From Undaria pinnatifida (taxonomy: Eukaryota; Sar; Phaeophyceae; Laminariales; Alariaceae): DNA of 64,000 nucleotides. The notes under the pieces are model-generated. The model did not search any database. It was not told where the DNA came from and saw only the letters and a program-made list of their open reading frames with translations. The translations under genes and the position numbers were made by a program. Of the stretch, positions 20,450-30,276 are shown in pieces (the stretch's first letter is position 1; each line of letters starts with the position of its first letter). The DNA is taken from assembly GCA_012845835.1 (NCBI GenBank), contig JABAKD010000025.1, positions 15,539,966 to 15,603,965 on the forward strand, written 5' to 3'.

Positions 20450-22677
20450 ACGAAGGGACAAGGGGCTCGGGGCTGTTACTGCCTGACGAGAGGTGCGATT
20501 ATTCCGTATATTCACGGGAATATTGTCCAGCTGATCGGGCTGGAGGCCGTGGCGTCACCACTGGCTCGTTGCGCAGTGTCGGATCTCGATACTGTGCCGC
20601 TGGGGCAGAGGTAGCCTGGTGCACGTGGGTTAGCGTGCATAAAGACGGAGCTGGTCCCGTAGACCCTGTGGGCGTCTTGGAGGGCGGGGCTCGGGCATAT
20701 GGAAATAAATCCCTTGCCCGAGGGGGCTCCTTGCCGCTACTTCGTGGAGAGAGACGAGGTAGCTAAGCTTGTCGGCTCTTCCTTGATGGGAAAAAGGATA
20801 GAGAGCCCGCTACTATCGCGAGGAGACACAGGATCGAATCTTGTAAAAGATCTCAGTGTATATGGGTTGGTTTTCCCACACATCAAACGAACCGCCGCTT
20901 TACGGTCAGGAAGAAGTGGAGACGGACCCGCTCGCGTATGAGGGCGACGCGTCGTCGCCGCAGTCTTCTTCCTGCGCCACGCGTGCCTGGGGGGAGCGTG
21001 CAAGGTGAAGGCTTCTGTATCATGGTTGAGGGGGGCAGCGTTATGGGCGCGTGCCTCCGTTGTCGAGTTTGAGCCACGGCAGGAGGTAACGGCGTTGGGA
21101 GCGCTGGTCACCATTGCCGAACTCGGACCATGATCGAGGGGGGCGTCGCTGTGAGCGCGCACTCCCTTCGAAGAAAATGTAACCTGGCTGGGGGGGGGGA
21201 TGCTGGAGCGCTGGTCCCCACCGCCGGTAGTACACCGTGAGAGTCGTCATCAGGTGACGTAAAAGCCCGCGGGCTCTTGACATAAATATTTTGTGCCGCG
21301 CCACGTGTAAGGCGAATGACAGGCACTCGAGCATCTTGATAAAGCAAAGGAAGTGTCTCCGACAGTGCCGTCGGCGTACGGATCGGATGTGCCGTACTGC
21401 TGTCGCCCTGTTAGTTGCCGGTGCGAAAGGTTCCTGGTTGACGCGCGTTGGCGGTTCCGCTCAGAGTGTTGGTTGCCCCGAAACATTTCCCCGGAGCAGA
21501 CACGGAAGCCGAGGAGGCCGGCATGGGTGAGACAGCACCATGTTGACCGGGTGTGTATATGCTGTTGTGAATACCGCTGTGGCTGTTTGTCTGTCCCTGG
21601 TCCCGTGGATACCCCCGTGATTGGTTTGAACGATTTCGGCGACTTTAGTTTGCGAGCATGACGTCCTTCCGTCGCGGCGGTAGCTAACCATACGGGCTTG
21701 CCACGGTCGGAAAACGTCATCATCGCCGAATTTCCCGAGTTAAGGGTTCAGACAGCCGCTGGCGTTGATAAAGAGATGCCTCAAGTCGCGTAAGGAGTGA
21801 CTGTCTTCGTGACGGTTGAAGGAATGACCCCTGTTTGCTCGGGAAGCCGCGGCGCGGGCGGAGACCGTGAGGAAGCCGTTCCGTAGGGGAGGGTCGTCGG
21901 TCTTAAACTAGGCACTAACAGCGAAGCCTTCTGCATAGTGTTGTTATTCTAAGGGCCAGCAGTTGAACATTTTGTCGAGGCACGGGTCGGTGGAATTAGC
22001 AATCGACATGACAATCGGATTATGGCTCGAACCTGTCTGCCAAGAAGGCGACTGGAACGGCACTCGGTCCTAACCGCGCCCAGTTGACGTAGCTGAGAGG
22101 GCAATGGCTTTGCACGCCCTCTCTACACCGCGGGACGCCTCGCGAGCAGCGGCCCTCGCCTAGTCGAGGGCTTGATCGTCGCGGCGTCCAAGTTTGTCAT
22201 CGTGCCGTCTGCGCTCCCTGCGCCGGTGCTAGGTCGCGTTGGCTTCGTCGAGAGCTCTTTGGGCCCGAGCATTTTCAGACTCTGAGCCTGAGGGGCCGGC
22301 ATGGGAGCGCTGGTCTCCGTAGCTTTGAGGAAGGTGCTCTGTCGAGCGTGGAGAGGTCAAATGCCATTGGTTGTGCTCCGAGGACAGCTGGTGAGGCTCC
22401 CTCAGGGCTGGGGATATTTAGCGTCGTGATGTCCCCGCGCCCGCGGTAGGGAACTTTCCGCCTCCTCCTCGTGTACCGGCGAGTCAACGTGGTCGGTCGG
22501 TATGCTATGTGGTTGACTCGTGTTGGAGTCACTATCGTCGTCGAGGGTTTCGTCGCGTCCTCCCCATCTCGATTTGCGGGACCTCGAGCGTTCCCGTCTT
22601 TCTCCCTGGGCCTCCTGGATGGGTCGCTCGGAGGACCGCAGTCTGCCCCGTTAGCCCTCATCGTCATTGGTAGACAT
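20450..22677 (-). pseudogene. Gypsy Gag region, heavily decayed
   Basis: The minus strand has an ATG at 22677-22675 in a good context (CCACCATGTCT) followed by an acidic/basic, charged N-terminus (MSTNDDEG, stop, ERPIQEAQGERRERSRSRK). After it come open pieces without long continuity. A later piece (21723-21250) contains FSDRGKPVWLATAATEGRHA and a Cys/His cluster (TWCCLTHAGLLGFRVC) that may be a worn zinc knuckle. Position upstream of NADAR and protease is the main argument for Gag; sequence recognition is weak. Confidence 0.5.
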
Positions 22678-22899
22678 GGTGGAGGGGTGGGAAAAGTGGT
22701 GGCATGGGAACGACGCGTGAAGAAGCTGTGGAGGCAGATATATTGTTGTGGTGTTCCTGCTGTAAGTAGCGATATATCTGTGTTTCAGCAAACAGCAAGA
22801 CATGGGCCTCGACTACGTCCAGCATCAGTGATGGTAGCAGCCACGTCAACTAGCCGTAAAAAATGAGGACAGCGGAAAAAAGGGTAACATCCCCCAAAA

Positions 22900-23610
22900 C
22901 CGCAACATAAGAGCAGCGCCCGGTCTGACCGTAGGGTATATGGGTAACGCCCGCACGAACCACAGTAAAAACAGCCAAAAATTTGCAGCACTGATCCTAA
23001 CCGCAGTGCAGGGGGTGGAACACAGTACAGGTACTCCTGCCGCCATCGCATTTATACAGGCACCATTTAACCTAGGCAGGGGGGGTAGCGCTGGAAAGCA
23101 TCGCCCATAACGCCCACGCTCATTGTACTAAAACAGGCAGCATTTATCCTAGGTGCAGTGTAGGGGTCAGCACAGTGAAGGGTGGCCCAACACGCCGACA
23201 TGCATCGCACCGAAACAGGTAGCATTAAACTTAGGTGTAGCGTAGGGGGGTAGCACAGTGAAAGGTCATCCAACACCCCCACACTCATCGCACTAAAACA
23301 GGCAGCATTTATACCCAACGTGCAGTGTACGGGGTAGCACAATAAAGGTGCGCCTCGCCAAACCGTATAAAAAAAACGGGCAGCATCTGCCCCAACAGTA
23401 GTGTAGGAAGGGGTAGGAAAGTAGGGGTTCGCGCACCAATCGTGGATAATAAAAAGGCAGCATTTGCCCCAACAGTAGGGTAGGGGGGGGTAGCGCAGTA
23501 GAGGAACACGCCGCCAACCGTACAAAAAACGGGCAGCATCTGCCCCAACCGTAGTGTAGAAGGCGGTAGCACAGTAGAGGGTTGCACATATGCCAATCGG
23601 CGGACAAGAT
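22900..23610. repeat. Minisatellite, about 75-85-bp unit, about 7 copies
   Basis: Units begin with GGCAGCATTTATCCTAGG or the variant GGGCAGCATCTGCCCCAACA and include GTGTAGGGGGGTAGCACAGT. They start near 23057, 23131, 23216, 23299, 23376, 23454 and 23530. They lie just upstream of the gypsy Gag start, so they could be its leader. The chance reading frames across them are repeat artefacts. Confidence 0.8.
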
Positions 23611-23635
23611 CAGTACAACGCGTGAAGAAAGTAGT

Positions 23636-23905
23636 TTTCGCACCGACTGCGCCACAGGGGGACGGTCGAAGCTACACAGTAGTGCTGCTCGCTGCTGTGC
23701 CCATAGGTACCGACAATACCAACAGCATAAAGATGGGCAGTATAACCCCCCGAACAAGGTAGTTCCCCCCGATCGCGTTTTAGGGGGGTGGTCGCGGCTA
23801 CACCAGTAGTGCTGCTCGCTTCGTTATCGTTGCTGTGCCCATAGGTACCAACCGCACGAAAAAGGGCAGTCTAATCCCCCGAAGAAGGTACTCCCCCCAC
23901 CTTTA
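23636..23905. repeat. Tandem pair of an approximately 125-bp unit
   Basis: Two copies share AGTAGTGCTGCTCGCT, TGCTGTGCCCATAGGTACC, GGGCAGT and CCCCCCGA blocks, starting near 23636 and 23758. They follow directly on the 75-85-bp minisatellite. Confidence 0.7.
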
Positions 23906-24206
23906 ACCATACCTGTGGCGTCGATGACCTTGACTTGCTATTGTGGCAGCGTTCCTCCAATCTCTCCATTTTCTTCCGTAGCGATTTTGATTTTGCTTCC
24001 CACACAACGACTCCTCTGATTATTTCGCGGTGTTAATCTTTCGTACTTGTATAACTTCGGGATGAGAATCCGCAATGGAATGGTAGTGCCCGCTTAAAAA
24101 ATACAACCTCTTAAAGTGTTCTAGTCTGCGTGGCACAAAGTCACTCTTTTTAGCATAATAACATGATAGTATGATAGTATGTATGATATGGTATGAACGC
24201 TCAAAC

Positions 24207-24530
24207 GTCCCACACTACCCGGAAAGATGACATTCCGGGTGGCTATCTCCACCGAACCTGACCCTCAGGGGACAGGCCGGGTCGACATACACACGCACCC
24301 GTATACAACGGCAGCTTGCGCTGCCGGGGTTGTAACGGGGACCAATGATAGGGACAGCTTACGCTATACCTACAATGGGACTCGAAGGGTGCGCCAGCTA
24401 GCGTTGGGCTGCGAAAGCAACTGAGTTAAATCGACACACGACGCGTATGAAAATACGCGGAAGTGTGGTGAGCTAAAGCTTTATTTTTCCCCATCCGCCG
24501 GAGGATAAAAAAAAAAAAAAAAAAAAAAAA
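24207..24530 (+). mobile_element. Poly(A) retroposon with intact 14-bp target duplication
   Basis: A perfect direct repeat ATGAACGCTCAAAC lies at 24193-24206 and again at 24531-24544. Between them is a 324-bp element ending in 24 A residues (24507-24530), with the hairpin ATCCGCCGGAGGAT just before the tail. Copies at 76 (5'-truncated) and 57541 (only the last ~65 bp) share the 3' end. This is the textbook structure of a target-primed insertion, and the perfect repeat and pure tail suggest it is recent. Non-coding. Whether it is a SINE or the 3' end of a LINE is open. Confidence 0.85.
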
Positions 24531-24916
24531 ATGAACGCTCAAACACTCTAGTAGTTAAAATGGGGTGTATGAAATGCTACAGTAAGATACCCCACCGTGG
24601 CATTGGTCCCGACGAGTGTTGTCGTTGTCGAACAGTCTGTCTGCGCGGTGTAGAACGTAGCACGAATCGGAGAGAACGCCTGTAGGGAAAGCCCACCGGG
24701 GTGTATTCCTGTACAACAGGGTGTGACAGAATGTGACAGCAGGCCAACTTCGAATGTTCCTTATCGACTCACCGCAATCCGAGGCGGATATGAAGCAACC
24801 GTAGCCGACGATTGCTACCATAGAGGTACCACCTTGTCGATCCTATTTGCTTTGTTCTAAGTGACTGCATTGCTTAGTCCCTAAACCGTCGGAAGGACAG
24901 TTGTGCTTCGAGTCGT

Positions 24917-25155
24917 TCTACGCTAACCCCCCCGAACTTTTCTTTCGCCGGTTTTGAAACCTATTCCCGGCCGTATTCCCTGAACTACGATTCACCTTGC
25001 CTCCCCGACGCCGTCGTTCGAAATAATTTTGCAAACCAGAACACATGTGAAGATTGTATTTTTCATGGCACCCTTTCTCGTGTCGGTCGGACATGAAGCG
25101 TTAGTTAAATACAATAGCTGTTTCTTTTGGAGGGGGAGGCATCGTAGAAACAGCC
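24917..25155 (-). mobile_element. MITE-like element, family D, reverse orientation
   Basis: It reads as the reverse complement of the D copies: GAGTCGTTCTACGCTAACCC at the left end, GCCGGTTTTGAAACC, GACGCCGTCGTTCG, CATGAAGCGTTAG, and GGCATCGTAGAAACAG at the right end. Confidence 0.55.
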
Positions 25156-25299
25156 TTCGCAACAACATCGTTTTTTGGAGTATCAATGGGTATATGATAC
25201 CATGGGTTCGTTCATCTTGTTGGTAGAGAGCAATTTAATACTGTACCCAAAATGAGTTTTCGGAAGAGATAGACATACGGTTGGGGGGTTTGGGGCCTT

Positions 25300-25815
25300 T
25301 GTTTGCAATAGGTGCGGGCCACACGCGCGAGTGACACCCCTGTTCCATGCGTTCATAGGGCTTTCGTGCTGTTTTGAGTTGTCGATATGGGTCCCCATTG
25401 GGATGATTAGCGAAGATGCGCCAAAAAAATCGCCTAGTTTTTTTTGTTGTCAGTGAGGTACAGAGTCACTCGCCTGAGTATGTTTGGTATATGGTATATG
25501 ATATGATATGATATGATATGATATGATATGATATGATATGATATGATATGATATGATATGATATGATATGATATGATATGATATGATATGATATGATATG
25601 ATATGATATTATATGATATGATATGATATGATATGATATGATATGATATGATATGATATGATATGATATGATATGATATGATATGATACGATACGATACG
25701 ATATGATATGATATGATATGATATGATATGATATGATATGATATGATGGTTGAAGACCCGGTAGTGAAAACTGGGGTATGATAGGGTATGATACCCTGCG
25801 GTAGCCTTGACATTG
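25300..25815 (-). mobile_element. Family A element expanded by a microsatellite
   Basis: The family A blocks CACACGCGCGAGTGACACCC (25322), GAGGTACAGAGTCACTCGCC (25455) and the right end ATACCCTGCGGTAGCC (25791) are in the right order for a minus-orientation copy, but 25498-25746 between them is a pentanucleotide array. The original element would be about 270 bp. Confidence 0.5.
25490..25746. repeat. (ATATG)n microsatellite
   Basis: About 50 tandem copies of ATATG/GATAT, interrupted by one ATATT near 25605 and three ATACG units near 25685-25699. The long minus-strand reading frame of alternating S-Y-H-I residues is only the repeat read through. Confidence 0.98.
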
Positions 25816-25913
25816 ATCGATACAGTACAGAGCTCATCAAGCGATCACTCTCACAAATTTGTGGTGGTGAGCATATGTCAGGTCATCCCCAAGCGTTCTC
25901 CAGCTCACGGTGT

Positions 25914-25997
25914 TGTTATAAGGCTTAGTTTGGGTAAGCTATTGGTTAACCAGTTGCAAGTGGTCAAACGGACTAATACCCTACTAATTCCTTAACA
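25914..25997 (+). repeat. TRIM 5' LTR
   Basis: 84 bp, TGTT...AACA ends, direct repeat of 26202-26284. Confidence 0.85.
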
Positions 25998-26201
25998 AAT
26001 GGCGTCGTCGGCAGGACCATGGGTTTTTGGGTCGTGGGTTCAATCCCCACATCCACCATAATAAACTTTTTCAGATTTTCCCATGGCGAACTTGAAAAAT
26101 ACTCTTCCTGGTATCCCCAGGAAATGAAACGGCTTGGATATTGACAGAGGTCCGCCGTATATCCGGCCGACCTGTTATCCCGCCGTTTCAGGGGGGGAGA
26201 G

Positions 26202-26284
26202 TGTTATAAGGCTTAGTTTGGGTAAGCTATTGGTTAACCTGTGCAAGTGGTCAAACGGACTAATACCCTACTAATTCCTTAACA
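26202..26284 (+). repeat. TRIM 3' LTR
   Basis: 83 bp, preceded immediately by a purine tract (26189-26201). Confidence 0.85.
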
Positions 26285-26787
26285 GTGTTGCGAGGCCGAC
26301 GTTCAGGGACACCGATCTGTTGCAACTAACATATTCCCAACCATTCGGAACTTCGCGAGCGGCCATAGCGCAAAACAGGTAGTTGCGTTTTGCTTAGGCT
26401 GGTCCGCGAGGGTTTTTACTGGAGTTTTCGCAACGGGACAGTTTGACCCCTCCTGTTCACACCGGACAAACGCCTGAGATTTCAGCCCGCTACGTAAGGT
26501 GTGCGACAATGGCCGGTGGAGATAACACGGGACAGGATCGACCATGAAAAACACGCGGCCAATGCCGGGAAAGCGACATATGCGGCGTAAAACATAAACG
26601 AAAGATGGGATGGAACATCTCTCCTTTGACGCGTGCTACGATAGAGGTGGCTCTTTGCGTCTGAAATGGGTTCTGAATAACGGTGTTCCTTACCCCAAAA
26701 TTGTCGGGAAACGGCCATTTTTTCCATGATGCTCATGGTGTACATCCATGCGATTTTTCACCCGCGGTGGTAGCAGTTTTTTTTTTC

Positions 26788-27042
26788 GACGCGTGCTATG
26801 ATAGAAGTGCGCCACTTTGTGTCCTGAGGTTGCCCCAATTTGGGAGGTTAAGACCCCTCTCAAAAACTGCTCTACAAAAAAAGGAAAATCTACCGGATAA
26901 AAATTCCCATGGTCTAGAAACACAAGACAACGAAAATTAATAAAGCAATTACCTATTTCCGACGGTTTTGGGTCAATTAAGAATTCCCGTCATTCGGAAC
27001 AAAATGGAGACAAAAAGGGATCTCTCTATCGTAGCACGCGTC
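26788..27042 (+). mobile_element. MITE-like element, family B
   Basis: The ends GACGCGTGCTATGATAGAAG and TCTATCGTAGCACGCGTC form a nearly perfect inverted repeat of about 18 bp. Interior CCCAATTTGGGAGGTTAAGA and GACGGTTTTGGGTCAATTAAG match the copies at 11641 and 61111. Another left end of the same type (GACGCGTGCTACGATAGAGG) lies at 26628 without a matching right end. Confidence 0.75.
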
Positions 27043-28251
27043 TTGTTCAAATCAAGGTAATGGGAGAGTGGTGTGTTAAGTTACAAAAATGATTACCTCA
27101 TAAACGAAGTGGTGCATGTATCAATCTATCTAGCTATGGTAGCACAGCACGCATCCTCTCTCGTGTCGGGATTGGAGACGATGCTTTGGCCCACGACCAC
27201 GGCGTCAGGAAAGGCTCGCAAGCGGTACCGGGTCAACATTTAACGGCAAATGGTTTCGCGGTGATGTGAGGCAAGGCAGAGGCTGAAAGTAAGAATAGTG
27301 AAAGGGACCAAGACGGGGACACCCAAAGAGAGGAGCGTTTGAAAAGAGAGAGGGCGGGAGGGGGCAACCAAACGGACACCGCGGCCGATCCCCAGCAGTA
27401 AATATCTGGCAGGTCGTGTATCAAGGCACCAATCAATGTGACTGAGAATTATTTGGACTTCGTCCCTTGGCATTTTTGTCACTCGGGTATTTCTTCGGTT
27501 TGGCTTGTTTTTTTGGTTTTGGTGGGCATGTTCCCTTGAGGGCGTGAAGGTGGCAAAAGCACGGAAGTCTGACGCAGCTGCTCACAAAAATTGCAAGGAC
27601 ATTACAGAGCAGTTGGCAAGCTCCCCAGCTCGTCCCAGTAAGAGAGGACGGGAAAATGTTGCGCTAGTCGTTTCTCTACCACCAACGGATACGTTGGTTG
27701 TACTTCTCTCTATGCTTGTTTACTTCGACCTCCCTTTACCTGAATCTCTTACATTTTCACGTGCGCTACGATATATGTCGTGGTTTGGATTATTGTAACT
27801 TTCGAATGGCGGGGATTCTTAACCAATTTCCAACTGTTGAAACGACACTATAGACTAATGGTCTAACTTTAAGTGTTTTGTCAACATGCCGACAGTGCGG
27901 TGTTTGAGTTTAAGCCAAACTCGTCCGAACGCCATTATTCTTGTTTTGCAACAAGAAATTCTTCGAATCTAGGCCGTAAACTTGGTAGTCGGTTTTCACT
28001 TTCAGTCTTACGCTCAAACGTTTGTTTTGGGTAACAAGGTCTACTAAATATAACCAGTTGCTGTATAACACGGTAATAATGTGGAACGTGTAGAGCGCGC
28101 TGCTCAAGTGAAGCGTCAAACTAACAACAAATACAGAACACCTCTCCACCAACCAGGAGAGCACGAACGAAAGAAAAAAAAGGAGCTACACTCCCAGAAG
28201 CATAAACTCAAAAACAAAAATCGGAGTGTTGTTGTGATTTCTGTGCGACTA
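27043..28251. other. No gene recognised
   Basis: Open frames at 27505-27798 (+) and 27910-28164 (-) show no domain and no partner in the window. Element-end-like motifs (GGTAGCACAGCACGC near 27138, GTGCGCTACGATATATG near 27760) indicate further worn small elements. Confidence 0.45.
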
Positions 28252-28445
28252 ATAGTCTAATGCTACGATATACCCCCCCTTTACCAGCGATATTCTTTAA
28301 CGAACGTTTCATGTCTGCTCGACACGAGGAACGGTGCTATAAAAAACATATCTTTACGTATGTGCTTTCTTGTTGGCGAACAAAAATCCAACAATAACGT
28401 CAGGATGGCGAGAAGCGCGGTATTTCAGGAGGTATTTCCGAGATC
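28252..28445 (+). repeat. Family D fragment, right end missing
   Basis: TAATGCTACGATATACCCCC at the left, then TTTAACGAACGTTTCATGTC, TGCTCGACACGAGG and TATTTCAGGAGGT as in other D copies. The right end is not visible before the copia LTR. Confidence 0.5.
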
Positions 28446-28574
28446 TGTCTACTCTTATTATAAATTGCAATTTCGTTAAATAGCAGTAGGGTTGGGCTAC
28501 TACCGTACAACAAATCATGCGAGTCGACAAAATTGCGTATATTTTCAACTATCTCTTGTTTTTTTGCTTGGGTT

Positions 28575-28948
28575 TGTTCGATATAGATAGCTTGTTTCAA
28601 CGAACAGCCTAGCAATAAGTTACGGTTACATACGCTGTGTCACGGAGGCAAGTTACAGGGATCGCCTCGTGGTATCACCCACGAGCAGTACCACGGGTAT
28701 GCACGAGTAGGCACTATGCAAGAAGGTTGCGGTATTCGACTACGAGCGGTTGTTACTGGGCTGTGGAGAGTTGGCCCACATGACCCACTCCACCTTTCCC
28801 CCCAGCATTCGTCTACCGCTTTCCGGGCCGACATAATAAAGACATCTTAAACTATCTTCTACACACTGCGTGTTGCAGTGCCTCGCTCACAGCCTAGTGT
28901 GGCTGTTGGGAGCTTATCCATCCATCGCATATCAGCGCTAATTAAACA
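28575..28948 (+). repeat. Copia 5' LTR
   Basis: 374 bp, TGTTCG...TAAACA. It contains AATAAAG-type text near 28835 (CATAATAAAGAC), a possible polyadenylation region, followed by ACACACTGCGTGTTGCAGTG, a hairpin-like block. Confidence 0.88.
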
Positions 28949-28986
28949 CGTTAACGAGACTTATTGTTCGAGCAAGCAGCCTGATC

Positions 28987-30243
28987 ATGCCGAGTAGAAC
29001 CCCAGTGGACGGGTCGTACGAGATGGACGACCTGGCCAGTCTCGTGAGGAAGCTGGCGGCGGACAGGAGAGAAGACCAAGATCGACGCGAGCCCGACCGA
29101 GAGCTGCGACGTCAAGACGATGAGCGACTGAAGACGCAGATTTTCGAGGAGATGGATCGCAGAACTGCTGCGGTTAGTGAGGCTGCGTCTGGTGTTACTG
29201 GTGAGCGAGTGGGAACCGCTACCAGTGCAGGGGAAGTAAGGGGAGCCAGCTCCAGTGGGAGTTTGACAGGTCTTGGCGCGGCAATAGGCCTGCCAAGGAG
29301 TGGTGCGATTAGCAGCGTAGATAGCCATTGGGCTGAAGTTGGTTCTCCCGAATTTGGGAGTTTGAAGCAGTCGGTTACTAACTTCAGTGGAAAGTCGGAA
29401 GATTTTCCATTGTGGAAGGAACACTTCGAGGTGTTTACTTCCATGATTGGGTGCATGTCGGCGTTCCTCGTAGATCAAGATATGATGATCGGCGACGTTT
29501 CGAAGAACACTCAATACTTTCTCTCGCAGGGGTTCAGTGAGGAACATGTTAAGACAGCTAGAGTAGCTTGGACTTGCCTGACAGAGAGCGTTGTGAACCG
29601 TGATCTGCTTGGTAGATTGTTCGCAAAAAAATCACCTAGTGCTGGCTGGAGAATGTTGTGCGATTGGTTCATGCCCAAGACCATGGCTGAACAGGTCAAG
29701 TGGTCGGTAGCGTTCGACTCCGCAAAAATGGAGAAGGGGGACGAGCCCATTAAATATTTTAGTCGGATAGACAAGATTGTTCGAATGCTCGCGTCGCTAG
29801 GTGTGGTCAAGTCGGTAGCAGACGTCAACCGCAAGATCATCATGACCCTCACAACCAACTACGAAATAGAGGAACGCACTATCTTGTACCGTGAGGATGT
29901 CACTCGAGCGGAGATCTAGAGCATCATCCGACAGCGGTACTTGCACCTTCCCGCGACGAAGGGTAAGGTCGTGGGCCATGCTCTATTTTCGAATGGAGCT
30001 GCTCGAGGTGGTCGTGCAGGTAGAGGTAGGCATAGAAATACCTGTAAGCAAACGTGTGGAAGTGACACAGCAAGCAAGAACAGTCAGGGTAGCAGAAGCA
30101 GTGACCCCCAGGGTCCCACACATGAACCCCCCTCAGCGTTCGACAAAGTGATAGGAAAATGCATTCGTTGCTTGGAACCCGGGCACACCTGGTCTCAGTG
30201 CCAGGCTCGCATCCCCCCTGCACCAGAGCGGACATCAGGCTGA
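28987..30243 (+). pseudogene. Copia Gag, one internal stop
   Basis: It starts 39 bp after the LTR. It has a charged N-terminus (coiled-coil-like, rich in R/E/D), then the conserved copia Gag core: FSGKSEDFPLWKEHFEVF, VARVAWTCLTES-like block and PIKYFSRIDKIVRMLASLG. A TAG at 29917-29919 interrupts it. The same frame continues to a TGA at 30241-30243 and carries the zinc knuckle CIRCLEPGHTWSQC (C-x2-C-x4-H-x4-C), used for RNA binding. Without the TAG it would be about 418 codons. Confidence 0.85.
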
Positions 30244-30276
30244 GGTGCGCAAGGCCAGAACACCGGCGGTGAGACT

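Larger units (their letters stand above)
14064..22677 (-). mobile_element. Ty3/gypsy retrotransposon carrying a NADAR domain, decayed
   Basis: On the minus strand the domains run Gag (22677 to about 20450), NADAR (20330 to about 19640), aspartic protease (19562-19329), linker (19055-18486), RT (18455-17496), RNase H (17458 to about 16990), integrase (15937-14906) and an integrase C-terminal module (14531 to about 14100). Integrase after RT/RNase H is the Ty3/gypsy order. NADAR, protease, linker and RT open frames all lie in one reading frame. RNase H and integrase share a second frame, implying a frameshift near 17490. Several in-frame stops show it is not functional. I found no LTR pair, so the outer limits are unknown and only the coding span is given. 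Confidence 0.85.
25914..26284 (+). mobile_element. Intact TRIM (miniature LTR retrotransposon)
   Basis: Direct repeats of 84 bp (25914-25997) and 83 bp (26202-26284) start TGTTATAAGG and end CCTTAACA, and differ only by a couple of bases. The 203-bp interior starts AATGGCGTCGTCGGCAGGAC (a TGG-type primer-binding candidate) and ends with the polypurine tract AGGGGGGGAGAG directly before the second LTR. Flanks GTGT(T) on both sides fit a 4-5-bp target duplication. The interior also contains GTGGGTTCAATCCCCAC followed by ATCCACCA, a perfect tRNA T-arm with CCA. No coding capacity. Near-identical LTRs imply a recent insertion. Confidence 0.85.

Noticed and set aside
23067-23757. Cys/Leu-rich minus-strand frames of about 150 codons
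   Set aside because: They follow the 75-85-bp minisatellite; the apparent repeats are DNA repeats with changing frame.
25484-25746. CRISPR-like regular array
   Set aside because: The units are 5 bp without spacers, and this is eukaryotic repeat DNA.
25466-25840. A 124-codon minus-strand frame of S-Y-H-I repeats
   Set aside because: It is the ATATG microsatellite read in a stop-free frame, not a protein.
25990-26062. A real tRNA gene at the T-arm with CCA
   Set aside because: No 5' acceptor strand or anticodon arm can be matched, and the sequence lies inside a TRIM element; kept only as tRNA-like.
27505-27798. 97-codon frame with a hydrophobic end
   Set aside because: Its C-terminal part overlaps an element-end motif (GCTACGATATATG) and there is no homologue in the window; not supported as a gene.
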